Below are positions 1-6,172 of a DNA stretch of 6,586 nt, one piece after another. The DNA is from Clostridia bacterium (lineage in GTDB: Bacteria > Bacillota > Clostridia > DSM-8532): NCBI GenBank assembly GCA_026418215.1, contig JAOABT010000648.1, positions 1 through 6,586 on the forward strand, read 5' to 3'. A model generated the notes under the pieces. That model was not told where the DNA came from and ran no database searches. It saw only the letters and a list, made by a program, of their open reading frames with translations. How positions within the stretch are numbered: position 1 is the stretch's first letter; every line of letters starts with the position of its first letter. Both the position numbers and the translations under genes were made by a program.

Positions 1-36
1 CGCTCGTCGGCAGCGTCAGATGTGTATAAGAGACAG
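1..36 (+). other. Illumina Nextera read-1 adapter (non-genomic)
   Basis: Positions 4-36 match the 33-base Nextera read-1 transposase adapter. Positions 18-36 are the Tn5 mosaic end AGATGTGTATAAGAGACAG. Bases 1-3 (CGC) may be the tail of an index sequence, which is an inference. This is library-preparation sequence left at a contig end. It supplies a false ATG at 20-22, so the real reading frame that follows acquires the artificial N-terminus MCIRDS. Confidence 0.97.
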
Positions 37-37
37 C

Positions 38-316
38 CTTATAACCGCCAACCTTCTCATTTTGGACGATTTGGGCACCGAACCAGGCAGTGACGCCCGC
101 TATGCGGAGCTTTTAACGCTTCTGGAAATGCGGAAGGCACAGGCAAAGCTCCATCCTTCCCACACCATCATCTCATCGAACCTGGATCTCAAACGTCTTT
201 TTCAGGAGTATAACGAACGCATCGCCTCCCGTATCGTAGGCGAGTTTGAAACCCTGCAGTTTGTCGGCGATGATATCCGCTTGATAAAAAAGATAGAGAA
301 TTCTGCTTTTTGTTGA
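38..316 (+). CDS. dnaC: DnaC-family replicative helicase loader, 3' fragment
   Basis: This is the C-terminal part (92 codons and a TGA stop) of an AAA+ ATPase of the DnaC/DnaI/IstB group. DnaC-type proteins load the replicative helicase onto DNA in the cytoplasm. Visible motifs, counted from the first genomic codon, are a Walker B strand LLILDDLGTE (6-15, acidic pair D10/D11), a sensor-1-like strand ending in asparagine, TIISSN (43-48), and an arginine-finger-type segment ERIASRIVG (60-68). The end, with GDDIRLIKK, is typical of DnaC-like loaders. The N-terminal half with Walker A is missing because the contig begins here; the apparent ATG at position 20 lies in the adapter and is not the start. 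An IstB transposition helper is the alternative, but the C-terminus fits chromosomal DnaC better and no transposase is visible. Confidence 0.82.
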   Translation, partial: LITANLLILDDLGTEPGSDARYAELLTLLEMRKAQAKLHPSHTIISSNLDLKRLFQEYNERIASRIVGEFETLQFVGDDIRLIKKIENSAFC

Positions 317-342
317 TTGGAGCCCTCTAAATAAGGTAAAAT
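313..342 (+). promoter_or_regulatory. Candidate sigma-A promoter of mcp1
   Basis: TTGATT (313-318) and TAAAAT (337-342) are separated by 18 bases, a good vegetative-type pair. The -35 box overlaps the stop codon of the upstream dnaC fragment. The -10 box is the left arm of a small perfect inverted repeat, TAAAAT-A-ATTTTA (337-349), which could be an operator or simply AT-rich promoter DNA. I saw no motility-sigma (sigma-D/28) pattern in this gap. Confidence 0.45.
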
Positions 343-414
343 AATTTTATAAAAAGGGTGGATACTTGTCATCCTCATGGTTTCATGGATTATTTTACTT
401 GAAGGGGGCACACT

Positions 415-1890
415 ATGCAATCCAAGGGTTCCATTCGAAGTACAAACAAGGTTGTACTGACAATCAACATCATTCTGGATCTATGCCTTATCTTTGGGTA
501 TTTGGGCGAAGTCTTAAAAGGCCTCAAATCCCCCTCCTACTTCCTGATCTTCCTCGCCATAACCGTTATTCCCATGGCCATCGGCGTTTTTAGCTATTTT
601 AAAGAAAAGGCCGGCAAAAACATCAAGTACATTACGCTGGTCGGCTACCTGATCCTCTATATCTTTGTCATGTTCACCTCTGATAGACAAATGGTCTACG
701 TTTATTTCTTCCCCATCATCCTCATGTATTACCTTTACTTTGACCTTGGCATCATTGTATGGAGCTGTTCTATTATTTCTGTTGTCAATGTGGCTAAAAT
801 GGCCTACTTTATCCTGGTTCTAAAGCACAATTCACCGACCATGATGACGGACTACACCATACAGTTTGCAGCTGTTTTCCTGTTCAGCTATGCCCTTATT
901 ATCTCCACCAAGCTCTCCAACCGCTTCAATAAGGAAAATATGGATGGCATCAGCAGTGAGAAACAAAAGCAGGAGCAGATTCTGGCCGATGTCCTGAAAA
1001 TTGCCACCATCATGGACAAAAACTCCCGCGATGTTCACACCATTGTCGGCGAACTGGCCTCAAGCAGCGAAATCATTTCCAATGCCGTCAACGAGATCAG
1101 CTGCGGCGTTGTTCAAACAGCCGAAAGCATTCAGAACCAGTCCAGCATGACCAAGAACATCCATGCGCTCATTATGGATGCCTCCCAGCTCTCCGATAAG
1201 ATGGACAAGCTTTCTCACGACTCCTCGATGGCTTTGGAGGAAGGGACCACCCATGTGCGCGAGCTCAGCGACAAGGCTGTCACGGTCAGTGAAAAAAGCC
1301 AGTACGCTTATAACAAGATGCAGGAGCTTATGGAGAAAGCCCATGAGATCCAGAATATCACCGACATGATCACAGGCATCTCCGAGCAGACCAACATGCT
1401 GTCGCTCAACGCCTCCATCGAGGCTGCAAGAGCGGGCGAGAACGGCAGAGGCTTTGCCGTTGTGGCCGACGAAATTCGAAAGCTTGCCACCCAGAGCAAG
1501 GATAGCGCCTCGAGTATAGCCGAGATCCTTGAAGCTCTTGAAAAAAAGGCCTCCCGCGCATCCGATGCCGTTGCAACACTTAAGGAAATCAACGAACAGC
1601 AGACGGGCCTCATCATAAACACCAAACAGGTATTTGAGGGCCTGTCCGATAAAATGACACGCTTTAATGAGAACGTCGCCCTCGTTAACAAACGCATTGT
1701 CGATATCGTAGAATCCAACAACCGCATCATTGACAGCATCAACGAAATCTCGGCCCTCAGTGAGGAAGCAACCGCCAACGCCGAGGAAGCCGGGGCCATG
1801 ACCACCTTGAGCAAGGAGAAATCCGTTCAGGCTCGTGTCCTGGTTAATGAGCTCATTGAGACCTCAACCAGCATGAACAAGTATTTGTAA
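415..1890 (+). CDS. Methyl-accepting chemotaxis-like protein with six-helix membrane domain (mcp1)
   Basis: This 491-residue protein is a chemoreceptor by its C-terminal half. Chemoreceptors pass a membrane or ligand signal to CheA/CheW. Hydrophobic stretches at about 13-33, 41-62, 71-88, 93-109, 111-137 and 148-166 suggest six membrane helices with short loops, so there is no large outside ligand domain. No HAMP domain is visible. From about 180 on the protein is a long coiled-coil hairpin. Its tip motif is [17 protein letters not shown] (335-351), preceded by [14 protein letters not shown] glutamate-rich segment near 447-459 ([13 protein letters not shown]) resembles adaptation-site helices. 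There is no C-terminal CheR/CheB-tethering pentapeptide. The ATG is supported by the Shine-Dalgarno site AAGGGGG (402-408), six bases upstream. mcp2, which converges on it, has the same architecture and is a paralogue. The stimulus is unknown; sensing in or at the membrane is inferred. Confidence 0.93.
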   Translation: MQSKGSIRSTNKVVLTINIILDLCLIFGYLGEVLKGLKSPSYFLIFLAITVIPMAIGVFSYFKEKAGKNIKYITLVGYLILYIFVMFTSDRQMVYVYFFPIILMYYLYFDLGIIVWSCSIISVVNVAKMAYFILVLKHNSPTMMTDYTIQFAAVFLFSYALIISTKLSNRFNKENMDGISSEKQKQEQILADVLKIATIMDKNSRDVHTIVGELASSSEIISNAVNEISCGVVQTAESIQNQSSMTKNIHALIMDASQLSDKMDKLSHDSSMALEEGTTHVRELSDKAVTVSEKSQYAYNKMQELMEKAHEIQNITDMITGISEQTNMLSLNASIEAARAGENGRGFAVVADEIRKLATQSKDSASSIAEILEALEKKASRASDAVATLKEINEQQTGLIINTKQVFEGLSDKMTRFNENVALVNKRIVDIVESNNRIIDSINEISALSEEATANAEEAGAMTTLSKEKSVQARVLVNELIETSTSMNKYL

Positions 1891-1938
1891 TAGAAAAGCA
1901 CTTTCAGTTGCGACAGATAGAACCAGCGATGTCAAAAG

Positions 1939-2008
1939 GGTTGGCAATAGTATTAGTATAGCTTTAAAATCATCAGTTCTAGTGATGGCTAATAGCTGAT
2001 TGCCAGCC
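1939..2008. other. 70-nt imperfect hairpin downstream of mcp1
   Basis: Three nested stems can form. The outer stem is GGTTGGCAAT (1939-1948) with ATTGCCAGCC (1999-2008), ten pairs including one G-T. The middle stem is TATTAG (1951-1956) with CTAATA (1989-1994), joined to the outer one by two more possible pairs. The inner stem is CATCA (1971-1975) with TGATG (1983-1987), closing a seven-base loop. No T-tract follows, so it is not an ordinary terminator. It could be a 3'-UTR structure, a small mobile inverted-repeat relic or an RNA-processing site. Its function is unknown. Confidence 0.55.
1951..1967 (+). repeat. Direct repeat, copy 1
   Basis: TATTAGTATAGCTTTAA matches the second copy at 2084-2100 in 16 of 17 positions. 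This copy lies inside the left half of the 70-nt hairpin, where its first six bases form the middle stem. Confidence 0.6.
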
Positions 2009-2033
2009 GAAATTCGAATAATCAAATTATATG

Positions 2034-2070
2034 TTAAAGGTGGCTCCCGAACCCGGGAACCACCTTTTAA
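2034..2070 (+). terminator. Rho-independent terminator of mcp1, possibly bidirectional
   Basis: AAAGGTGGCTCCCG (2036-2049) pairs with CGGGAACCACCTTT (2054-2067) over 13 of 14 positions (one C/A mismatch), around a four-base loop AACC. On the plus strand it runs into a T-rich tail (TTTT, then ATTCTTTTGCTTTT). It lies about 145 nt after the mcp1 stop. The minus-strand side is also moderately T-rich (TTTAACATATAATTTG), so it may also end minus-strand transcripts from the region to its right. Confidence 0.8.
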
Positions 2071-2083
2071 ATTCTTTTGCTTT

Positions 2084-2100
2084 TATTAGTATTGCTTTAA
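2084..2100 (+). repeat. Direct repeat, copy 2
   Basis: TATTAGTATTGCTTTAA differs from copy 1 (1951-1967) only at its tenth base. The two copies bracket the right part of the 70-nt hairpin and the terminator, with start points 133 bp apart. This copy lies just beyond the candidate structured RNA. Confidence 0.6.
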
Positions 2101-2101
2101 T

Positions 2102-2345
2102 GCGTGTTGGGTCTTGTACGTGTGCCCTACGATGGGGGCTTTGTCTGCCGGTGCAGGGATTTCGCTCCAGTCGGCAACAAAGCACCTTACGCAACATCGT
2201 TTTTCACCTGTGGAGAAGGTTTGACGTAGAAGTCCCTGCTCACGGGTCATTCCAGACTTTATCCCTATTGTCAACGTTTGAAGCAGTGCTTCGAAGTGTG
2301 TTGCCTCTTTTCGGGAAAAGCCCTGCGCCGACCTCCTGTAGCTTA
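2102..2345 (-). ncRNA. Candidate structured noncoding RNA
   Basis: This stretch has no convincing gene on either strand but many compatible stems. The largest is an extended hairpin. GCTTTGT (2138-2144) and TGCCG (2146-2150) pair with ACAAAGC (2177-2183) and CGGCA (2172-2176), giving 12 pairs and one bulged base. ACGATG (2129-2134) with CATCGT (2195-2200) can extend it. On the minus strand its tip reads GGAGCGAAATCC, a GNRA-like loop, which favours that strand. Other stems are TTGAC/GTCAA (2221-2225 with 2270-2274) enclosing AAGTC/GACTT (2230-2234 with 2255-2259); an imperfect hairpin around GAAGC-AGT-GCTTC (2280-2292); and CTTTT-CGGG-AAAAG (2307-2320). The hairpin at 2034-2070 would end a minus-strand transcript. 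Its size and the clostridial setting make the raiA motif one candidate family, but this is only a guess. It could also be a long 3' UTR of mcp2 or decayed mobile DNA. The ends are approximate. Confidence 0.45.
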
Positions 2346-2354
2346 AAGAAAGTT

Positions 2355-2384
2355 AAAAATCCGGCAAATGCCTAATCTAACCGG
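2355..2384 (-). terminator. Weak candidate terminator of mcp2
   Basis: Read on the minus strand, CCGG (2384-2381) and CCGG (2364-2361) can pair, followed at once by ATTTTT (2360-2355). A competing inner hairpin GGC-ATTT-GCC is also possible. The four-base stem with a 16-base loop is weak. It starts eight bases after the mcp2 stop. If it fails, mcp2 transcription would continue into the structured region to its left. Confidence 0.3.
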
Positions 2385-2391
2385 CCCACCC

Positions 2392-3927
2392 TCATTTCTC
2401 CGACATCTCGCTGAGCTTAAGGCTCATGTCATCTATCTCCTTGACCTTCCTAAGAAGGTCCTCCATGATCTGCTTCTGTACCGTGATTACAGAAAGGATC
2501 TCCTGGGATGTGGCTGAATGCTCCTGGAACACCGAGGATAAGCCTTCCAGCTTGGCCTGAATGTCGTTGAAGCGTTCCTGGGTGCCGCCGATAAGCACGG
2601 CCTCCTGGCTGAGCCCTTCATTGACCTCATTGACCGAATGGGAGATAAACTCAAACTTTTTATCAACGCTGGTGAGTTTTTCTTTTCCTATGGCAACAGC
2701 ATGGGCACCGTCCTCCACAATATGGAGGGCTTGGTCTGTCGTGCTTTGTATGGCACAGGTTATATTCTGGATCTCCGTTACTGTTTTTGCAGACTGGTCA
2801 GCCAGCTTTCGGATTTCCTGGGCGACAACCGCAAAGCCCCTGCCGTTCTCCCCTGCCCTTGCAGCTTCAATGGAGGCATTTAACGAGAGCATGTTGGTTT
2901 GGTCGGAAATGCCGGTGATGGCACCAAGGAAGTTATCAATATCCTGCATTTTGTTTTTTAGGTCAAAAACCGTCTCTTGGACAGAATTCATAGCATCGAA
3001 AAGAACTTGCATCTGACGTGCCATTTCCTTGATTTCATGAACGCCGTCATTGACCTTCTGCGTCGTCTCACAGAATTCGGCCCCTATCTTGCGGGACAGT
3101 GCCGTTGCCTTTTCTAGCGAGCTATTGGATTCTACGGTATGCTCCGTTATGCTGACAACGGCATGGGTGCTGTTCTCAATACCGGAGCTGATCTGAGAGA
3201 AGGACTCCACGACGGTATCTGTGGTTAGCTTGGTCTGGTCGATGTCCTTCCGAAGCTGCGTGGTGCCACTAAACAAGATCGCAACAAGCTCCTTTATCCT
3301 TTTAAAGGTTTCATCCAGAATGGCTTTCTTTTGGGTAAGCTCTCTATGATTGTTGGCGGCTGTCTTAAACAGGCGATCAATGCCCATAGAGCCCGAAACC
3401 GCCGCAATGGTTACAAAGATGAAAGTAAAGTAGCGCACGCTATACTCCGATGAGGTTTCAAGCCTGATGCCTGGTATCAGCACCAGAAGCACAATATCGC
3501 TCGCTATGGCTGCGAGGCAGGTCATAACTGTTAAGATACGGTCATTATACAAAAGCGACAGAATAATACAGAAGTAAAGCATTGAAACAGTTTCGTGGGT
3601 TGGGGAAGAGATTCGGGCAACAACCACGATCAGAAGTGAACCAAAAGCCATTATATATTTGCTCAATGGCTTTGTTAACGTGAGTCTGACTAATAGGATA
3701 TCAGCCGCCAGAATGAATAGTACAGCAGCCGCTGCCATGAAAGCAATCTCAAGGGTAAAGCCCTTGGAAGCCTTGCCCGACAAAACAGTCCCAAAGGTTC
3801 CCAGCAGCAGGACGACTACAAAAACCATGAGCGTCACCGAAGCCCGCCTATGGTTTTGTATCATATTAACAAAGTTCAGATTACCGGATTTCTCCGCTTC
3901 CCGTGTATCCACATTAAAAAAGCGCAT
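2392..3927 (-). CDS. Methyl-accepting chemotaxis-like protein with six-helix membrane domain (mcp2)
   Basis: This 511-residue chemoreceptor is similar in design to mcp1. It has a cytoplasmic-looking N-terminus of about 28 residues, then hydrophobic segments at about 29-49, 58-81, 88-105, 112-127, 129-152 and 165-184. A long coiled-coil hairpin follows with tip [17 protein letters not shown] (353-369). No HAMP domain, outside ligand domain or C-terminal tethering pentapeptide is visible. A run of 27 residues around the tip (343-369) is identical to mcp1, while the membrane halves have diverged strongly. The frame is open for 47 more codons upstream (to 4068), but ATG 3925-3927 is preferred because AGGTGGGG lies just upstream, and the extension would add an unsupported hydrophobic start. 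The protein probably couples a membrane or intracellular cue to CheA/CheW; the cue is unknown. It is transcribed towards mcp1, from its own promoter. Confidence 0.92.
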   Translation of the reverse strand: MRFFNVDTREAEKSGNLNFVNMIQNHRRASVTLMVFVVVLLLGTFGTVLSGKASKGFTLEIAFMAAAAVLFILAADILLVRLTLTKPLSKYIMAFGSLLIVVVARISSPTHETVSMLYFCIILSLLYNDRILTVMTCLAAIASDIVLLVLIPGIRLETSSEYSVRYFTFIFVTIAAVSGSMGIDRLFKTAANNHRELTQKKAILDETFKRIKELVAILFSGTTQLRKDIDQTKLTTDTVVESFSQISSGIENSTHAVVSITEHTVESNSSLEKATALSRKIGAEFCETTQKVNDGVHEIKEMARQMQVLFDAMNSVQETVFDLKNKMQDIDNFLGAITGISDQTNMLSLNASIEAARAGENGRGFAVVAQEIRKLADQSAKTVTEIQNITCAIQSTTDQALHIVEDGAHAVAIGKEKLTSVDKKFEFISHSVNEVNEGLSQEAVLIGGTQERFNDIQAKLEGLSSVFQEHSATSQEILSVITVQKQIMEDLLRKVKEIDDMSLKLSEMSEK

Positions 3928-3958
3928 ATAACCCCACCTAAAGAAAAATCTATTTTTA

Positions 3959-3987
3959 TTTATACCACAAGGGAGAGTAGCGAAAAC
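3959..3987 (-). promoter_or_regulatory. Weak candidate promoter of mcp2
   Basis: On the minus strand, TATAAA (3964-3959) lies about 32 bases before the mcp2 start, with a poor -35 match (TTTTCG or GTTTTC near 3987-3981). The only other visible signal in the 3928-4050 gap is GCTTA-T-TAAGC (3996-4006), a short near-palindrome that could be an operator. No motility-sigma pattern was recognised. Confidence 0.22.
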
Positions 3988-4050
3988 ATAAAATCGCTTA
4001 TTAAGCCTTAAAAGAGATGATATGACTAAAAAACATACATACAGAAAGAA

Positions 4051-4116
4051 AACCGGGCTCATATGCACTTTACCAATAGGCAGCTTTTCCCATAGCTTAG
4101 CGCACTTTGCCCGGTT
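4051..4116 (-). terminator. Candidate terminator of sleB-ypeB with branched loop
   Basis: On the minus strand AACCGGGC (4116-4109) pairs with GCCCGGTT (4058-4051) in eight perfect pairs, followed by TTTTCTTTCTGT. The loop is long (50 bases) but holds an inner AGCT-AGCT hairpin that could bring the arms together. It begins seven bases after the ypeB stop, the expected place for an operon terminator. Confidence 0.5.
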
Positions 4117-4123
4117 GTTTTGA

Positions 4124-5518
4124 TTACATCGTGAGGACTCCGTCGGTGGAATTGATGATCATAAGCACCTGTTCCTCGGCTCCCGTATTGGCGTTGATAT
4201 AAACCAGAAAATCCTTGTCATCAAGTCTTCCCACAAACTCGTAGCAGTAAAGCTCTTTACCGTAGTTGGTGGGTATCACCACAAGCCCGCGGGACTTGAC
4301 ATCCTGACCGCGGGTGACCTTGGCACGTGCCTGGGCCTCTGTGACCTTGGGCGTTCCAAGGTTTCTTGTGGTATGGCTCATATAATAGCCCCGGGCGTCA
4401 AAGCCGACGATCTCGCCATTATCTAGGGCTACCTTGACCTTGATAAGATCGGGGTACATGGTCACGCCGTTCTGTGAATAAGCAAAGTTGAGGGTGGCAA
4501 TTCCTTCACTTTCAAAATAGTAGGTTTCCTTCATGTTGGGGTAGCCCCGGCTTGCCAGAAAATCCTTGCCTATTTGCTGGGCCTTTTTAATATCAAGGGT
4601 CGGTGCGCTCACCTGGCGGTTGAACAGGAACCAAATAACCTTGCCTCCCTGCATGGATACATCAGCTTCTGCAACGCTGTCGTCCTTGTTTCCCCTAAGC
4701 TCCAATTTGAAGTTATAGGTGTTGATTACGCCGTTTTTGTTGTCTGCCAGCTTCTGGATGTTCCTGACATTGGATTTGCCCAAAAAGACTGCTAAATTAT
4801 TGGCGGCTTGATTCTCAGTGGCCAAATCCCCCGTAAGGCCAACAGCCTTCAAATTGTTCATATGCTCTGAGAAAGGTCCGTCATAGATTAAGGTTGGCAT
4901 TTCCTGGAACGACTGGTCCAAGGTTTGGAAGGTTTTGGGCATTTCGGAGGAGTTTTGGTTCATGACCCGGTTGCCTTCCTGAGAAACGTTCTCCCATTTA
5001 AAATTGCCATTTGCAAGGTCCCCTTTAAGGTCGTTAAGGTTATCCTCGAGGGTAAGCGCAAACTTGTGAAGGTTCTCAATGGTTTTCATCTGATTATCAT
5101 CAAGGTTGGTTCCGCGTGTATTCTGCTGGCTGATGGCCTGGGACAGGTCCGCCACCTGTGACAGAAAGCGGTTGGTATTTGAAAGGGCGCCTACCGATAA
5201 GGGAAGCTGTGAAAGGTTGGCCGTTGCCAGGTTGGCCTGATGCCAGACATCCCGGAAGGTCGCTGCCGCAAGCTGAGTCGATGAGGTCATTCTGGCCTTT
5301 TGAAGCATGATTTCGACATTCTGGACATATCCCGTCATTTCGTAGAAGGCTCTGTTATAGGCCGCATCAAGCTGTCTTCTTAAGAGGACGGCTCTCCGGT
5401 ATTGATACGCCCCAAAAATCGTGGTGAGAAGCAGAATGAAGATAATCAGATTTTTGGCTTTATTCTTGGCCAGAGCTGTGTAAAAGGCTTTCATATTGTT
5501 TCTAAAATTCTTTTCCAT
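4124..5518 (-). CDS. ypeB: Germination protein YpeB
   Basis: This 464-residue protein is close to the usual length of about 450. YpeB is a spore protein needed for the cortex-lytic enzyme SleB to be placed and kept stable in the dormant spore; the two protect each other from loss. One N-terminal membrane anchor (about 23-39) follows a lysine-rich start. A helical region spans about 45-200, with the family-typical segment EMPTLIYDGPFSEH (206-219). The C-terminal half holds PepSY-type repeats at about 230-305, 306-385 and 389-456, each of the strand-helix-strand kind with signatures such as QAANNLAVFLG, KAQQIGKDFLASRGYP and VYINANTGAEE. The ATG is preceded by GAGGGGTG with eight bases of spacing. 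It lies 20 bp after sleB in the same direction, the conserved order and almost certainly one transcript. Expression late in the forespore is expected from the family. Confidence 0.95.
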   Translation of the reverse strand: MEKNFRNNMKAFYTALAKNKAKNLIIFILLLTTIFGAYQYRRAVLLRRQLDAAYNRAFYEMTGYVQNVEIMLQKARMTSSTQLAAATFRDVWHQANLATANLSQLPLSVGALSNTNRFLSQVADLSQAISQQNTRGTNLDDNQMKTIENLHKFALTLEDNLNDLKGDLANGNFKWENVSQEGNRVMNQNSSEMPKTFQTLDQSFQEMPTLIYDGPFSEHMNNLKAVGLTGDLATENQAANNLAVFLGKSNVRNIQKLADNKNGVINTYNFKLELRGNKDDSVAEADVSMQGGKVIWFLFNRQVSAPTLDIKKAQQIGKDFLASRGYPNMKETYYFESEGIATLNFAYSQNGVTMYPDLIKVKVALDNGEIVGFDARGYYMSHTTRNLGTPKVTEAQARAKVTRGQDVKSRGLVVIPTNYGKELYCYEFVGRLDDKDFLVYINANTGAEEQVLMIINSTDGVLTM

Positions 5519-5538
5519 AACGCATGCACCCCTCGTGT

Positions 5539-5997
5539 TTATTTTCCAAAGTTATGCTTTCCGATTTTAACCACAATTCTTCTCGACCAGATCCACTTGC
5601 TTGTAGCTGTTGCCGGATTCCAGTAATAAAGGCAGCCATAGGTGGGGTCCCATCCGTTCAAGGCATCCTGTGCCGCTTTTACGACTGTTGAGCCTGGGTC
5701 TATGGGTACATTGATCTGGCCGTCGCTCACGGCTGTAAACGCCCCAGGCTGGTAGATGACGCCGGCAATGGAATTCGGAAAATCAGGGGAATCCACACGG
5801 TTTAAAATGACCGCGCCCACTGCCACCTGACCCTCATAGGGCTCTCCCCTTGCCTCGCCGTTAATAGCCCTAGCCAGAAGCTGAACATTGCTGATTCTTC
5901 CTGAAGCCTCTCCGAAGCTGTCTTGAGGCCATAATGAAAATGAAAAAGCAATCAAAAGCGCATAGACAATCAGAAAATTCTTTCTTTCCCTTTTCAT
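5539..5997 (-). CDS. sleB: Spore cortex-lytic enzyme SleB, hydrolase domain only
   Basis: This 152-residue cell-wall hydrolase is of the SleB (Hydrolase_2) family, lytic transglycosylases that cut cortex peptidoglycan containing muramic-delta-lactam during germination. A basic start (MKRERKN) and hydrophobic stretch (8-23) form a signal peptide or anchor. The catalytic domain follows, with ARAINGEARGEPYEGQVAVG (42-61), where E48 fits the known catalytic glutamate. NRVDSPDFPNS, QPGAFTAVSDGQ, YYWNPATATSKWIWSR and the IGKHNF end are family hallmarks. Bacillus SleB is about 300 residues and carries an N-terminal peptidoglycan-binding domain; here only about 15-20 residues separate the signal from the catalytic domain, so that domain is absent. 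ATG 5995-5997 is chosen because GAGGTGA (6012-6006) sits eight bases upstream. A GTG four codons earlier lies within that site and is rejected. Confidence 0.95.
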   Translation of the reverse strand: MKRERKNFLIVYALLIAFSFSLWPQDSFGEASGRISNVQLLARAINGEARGEPYEGQVAVGAVILNRVDSPDFPNSIAGVIYQPGAFTAVSDGQINVPIDPGSTVVKAAQDALNGWDPTYGCLYYWNPATATSKWIWSRRIVVKIGKHNFGK

Positions 5998-6062
5998 GGA
6001 GCTTGTCACCTCATTGGGTTATTCTTTCAAAAAAGGGTTTTGATTATGCTTTTGAGCACATG

Positions 6063-6089
6063 AAAAAAGCGCCCGAAAAATGTGGGCGC
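6063..6089 (-). terminator. Rho-independent terminator of the AIM24-family gene
   Basis: On the minus strand GCGCCC (6089-6084) pairs perfectly with GGGCGC (6074-6069) around a nine-base loop, followed by TTTTTT (6068-6063). It ends the upstream AIM24-family transcript and separates it from sleB, which therefore needs its own promoter in 5998-6062. Confidence 0.85.
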
Positions 6090-6106
6090 CTGAAGGGTTG
6101 ATACTA

Positions 6107-6166
6107 TATAAGAAGTCTTGAAGTGATCTGGGATGGCTGTTGCTCAAGAGTACCAGAATTCTTATA
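6107..6166. other. 60-nt imperfect inverted repeat after the AIM24-family gene
   Basis: TATAAGAA (6107-6114) is the reverse complement of TTCTTATA (6159-6166). Inside them TCTTGA (6116-6121) pairs with TCAAGA (6144-6149). The outer arms start seven bases past the AIM24-family stop and lie before its terminator, so the transcript would carry this stem in its 3' UTR. The role is unknown. Confidence 0.45.
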
Positions 6167-6172
6167 CGGAGC

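Noticed and set aside
366..593. 75-codon frame starting at TTG ahead of mcp1
   Set aside because: It overlaps the first 60 codons of mcp1 out of frame, and the mcp1 frame has both the better ribosome site and clear family similarity.
1308..1814. 168-codon minus-strand open frame opposite mcp1
   Set aside because: It is a shadow frame of the conserved chemoreceptor signalling hairpin. A similar shadow occurs opposite mcp2, as expected from shared codon patterns.
2036..2049. Partial likeness to the T-box motif (AGGGTGGNACCGCG)
   Set aside because: Only the GGTGG core and a few other bases match, the essential ACCGCG part is absent, and no aminoacyl-tRNA-synthetase or amino-acid gene follows on the plus strand.
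2086..2274. 62-codon minus-strand open frame
   Set aside because: There is no credible ribosome site, and cysteine- and arginine-rich low-quality composition covers the main predicted stems. It is probably a spurious translation of structured DNA.
2332..2337. AGGAGG on the minus strand, a perfect Shine-Dalgarno core
   Set aside because: No ATG, GTG or TTG follows at a usable distance, so it does not mark a gene start.
2031..2375. 114-codon plus-strand open frame in the structured gap
   Set aside because: It starts inside the terminator stem, has no Shine-Dalgarno site and looks like no known family. Its sequence is better explained by RNA structure.
3928..4068. 47-codon N-terminal extension of mcp2
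   Set aside because: The upstream ATG lacks a ribosome site, the extension would cover the likely promoter, and the internal ATG has a well-placed AGGTGGGG.
6020..6049. Possible forespore sigma-G promoter for sleB (GCATA, 18 bases, AAGAATA, minus strand)
   Set aside because: The -10 match is only five of seven, and transcription would start almost on the Shine-Dalgarno site, leaving no usual leader. A forespore promoter is expected somewhere in 5998-6062 but not demonstrated.
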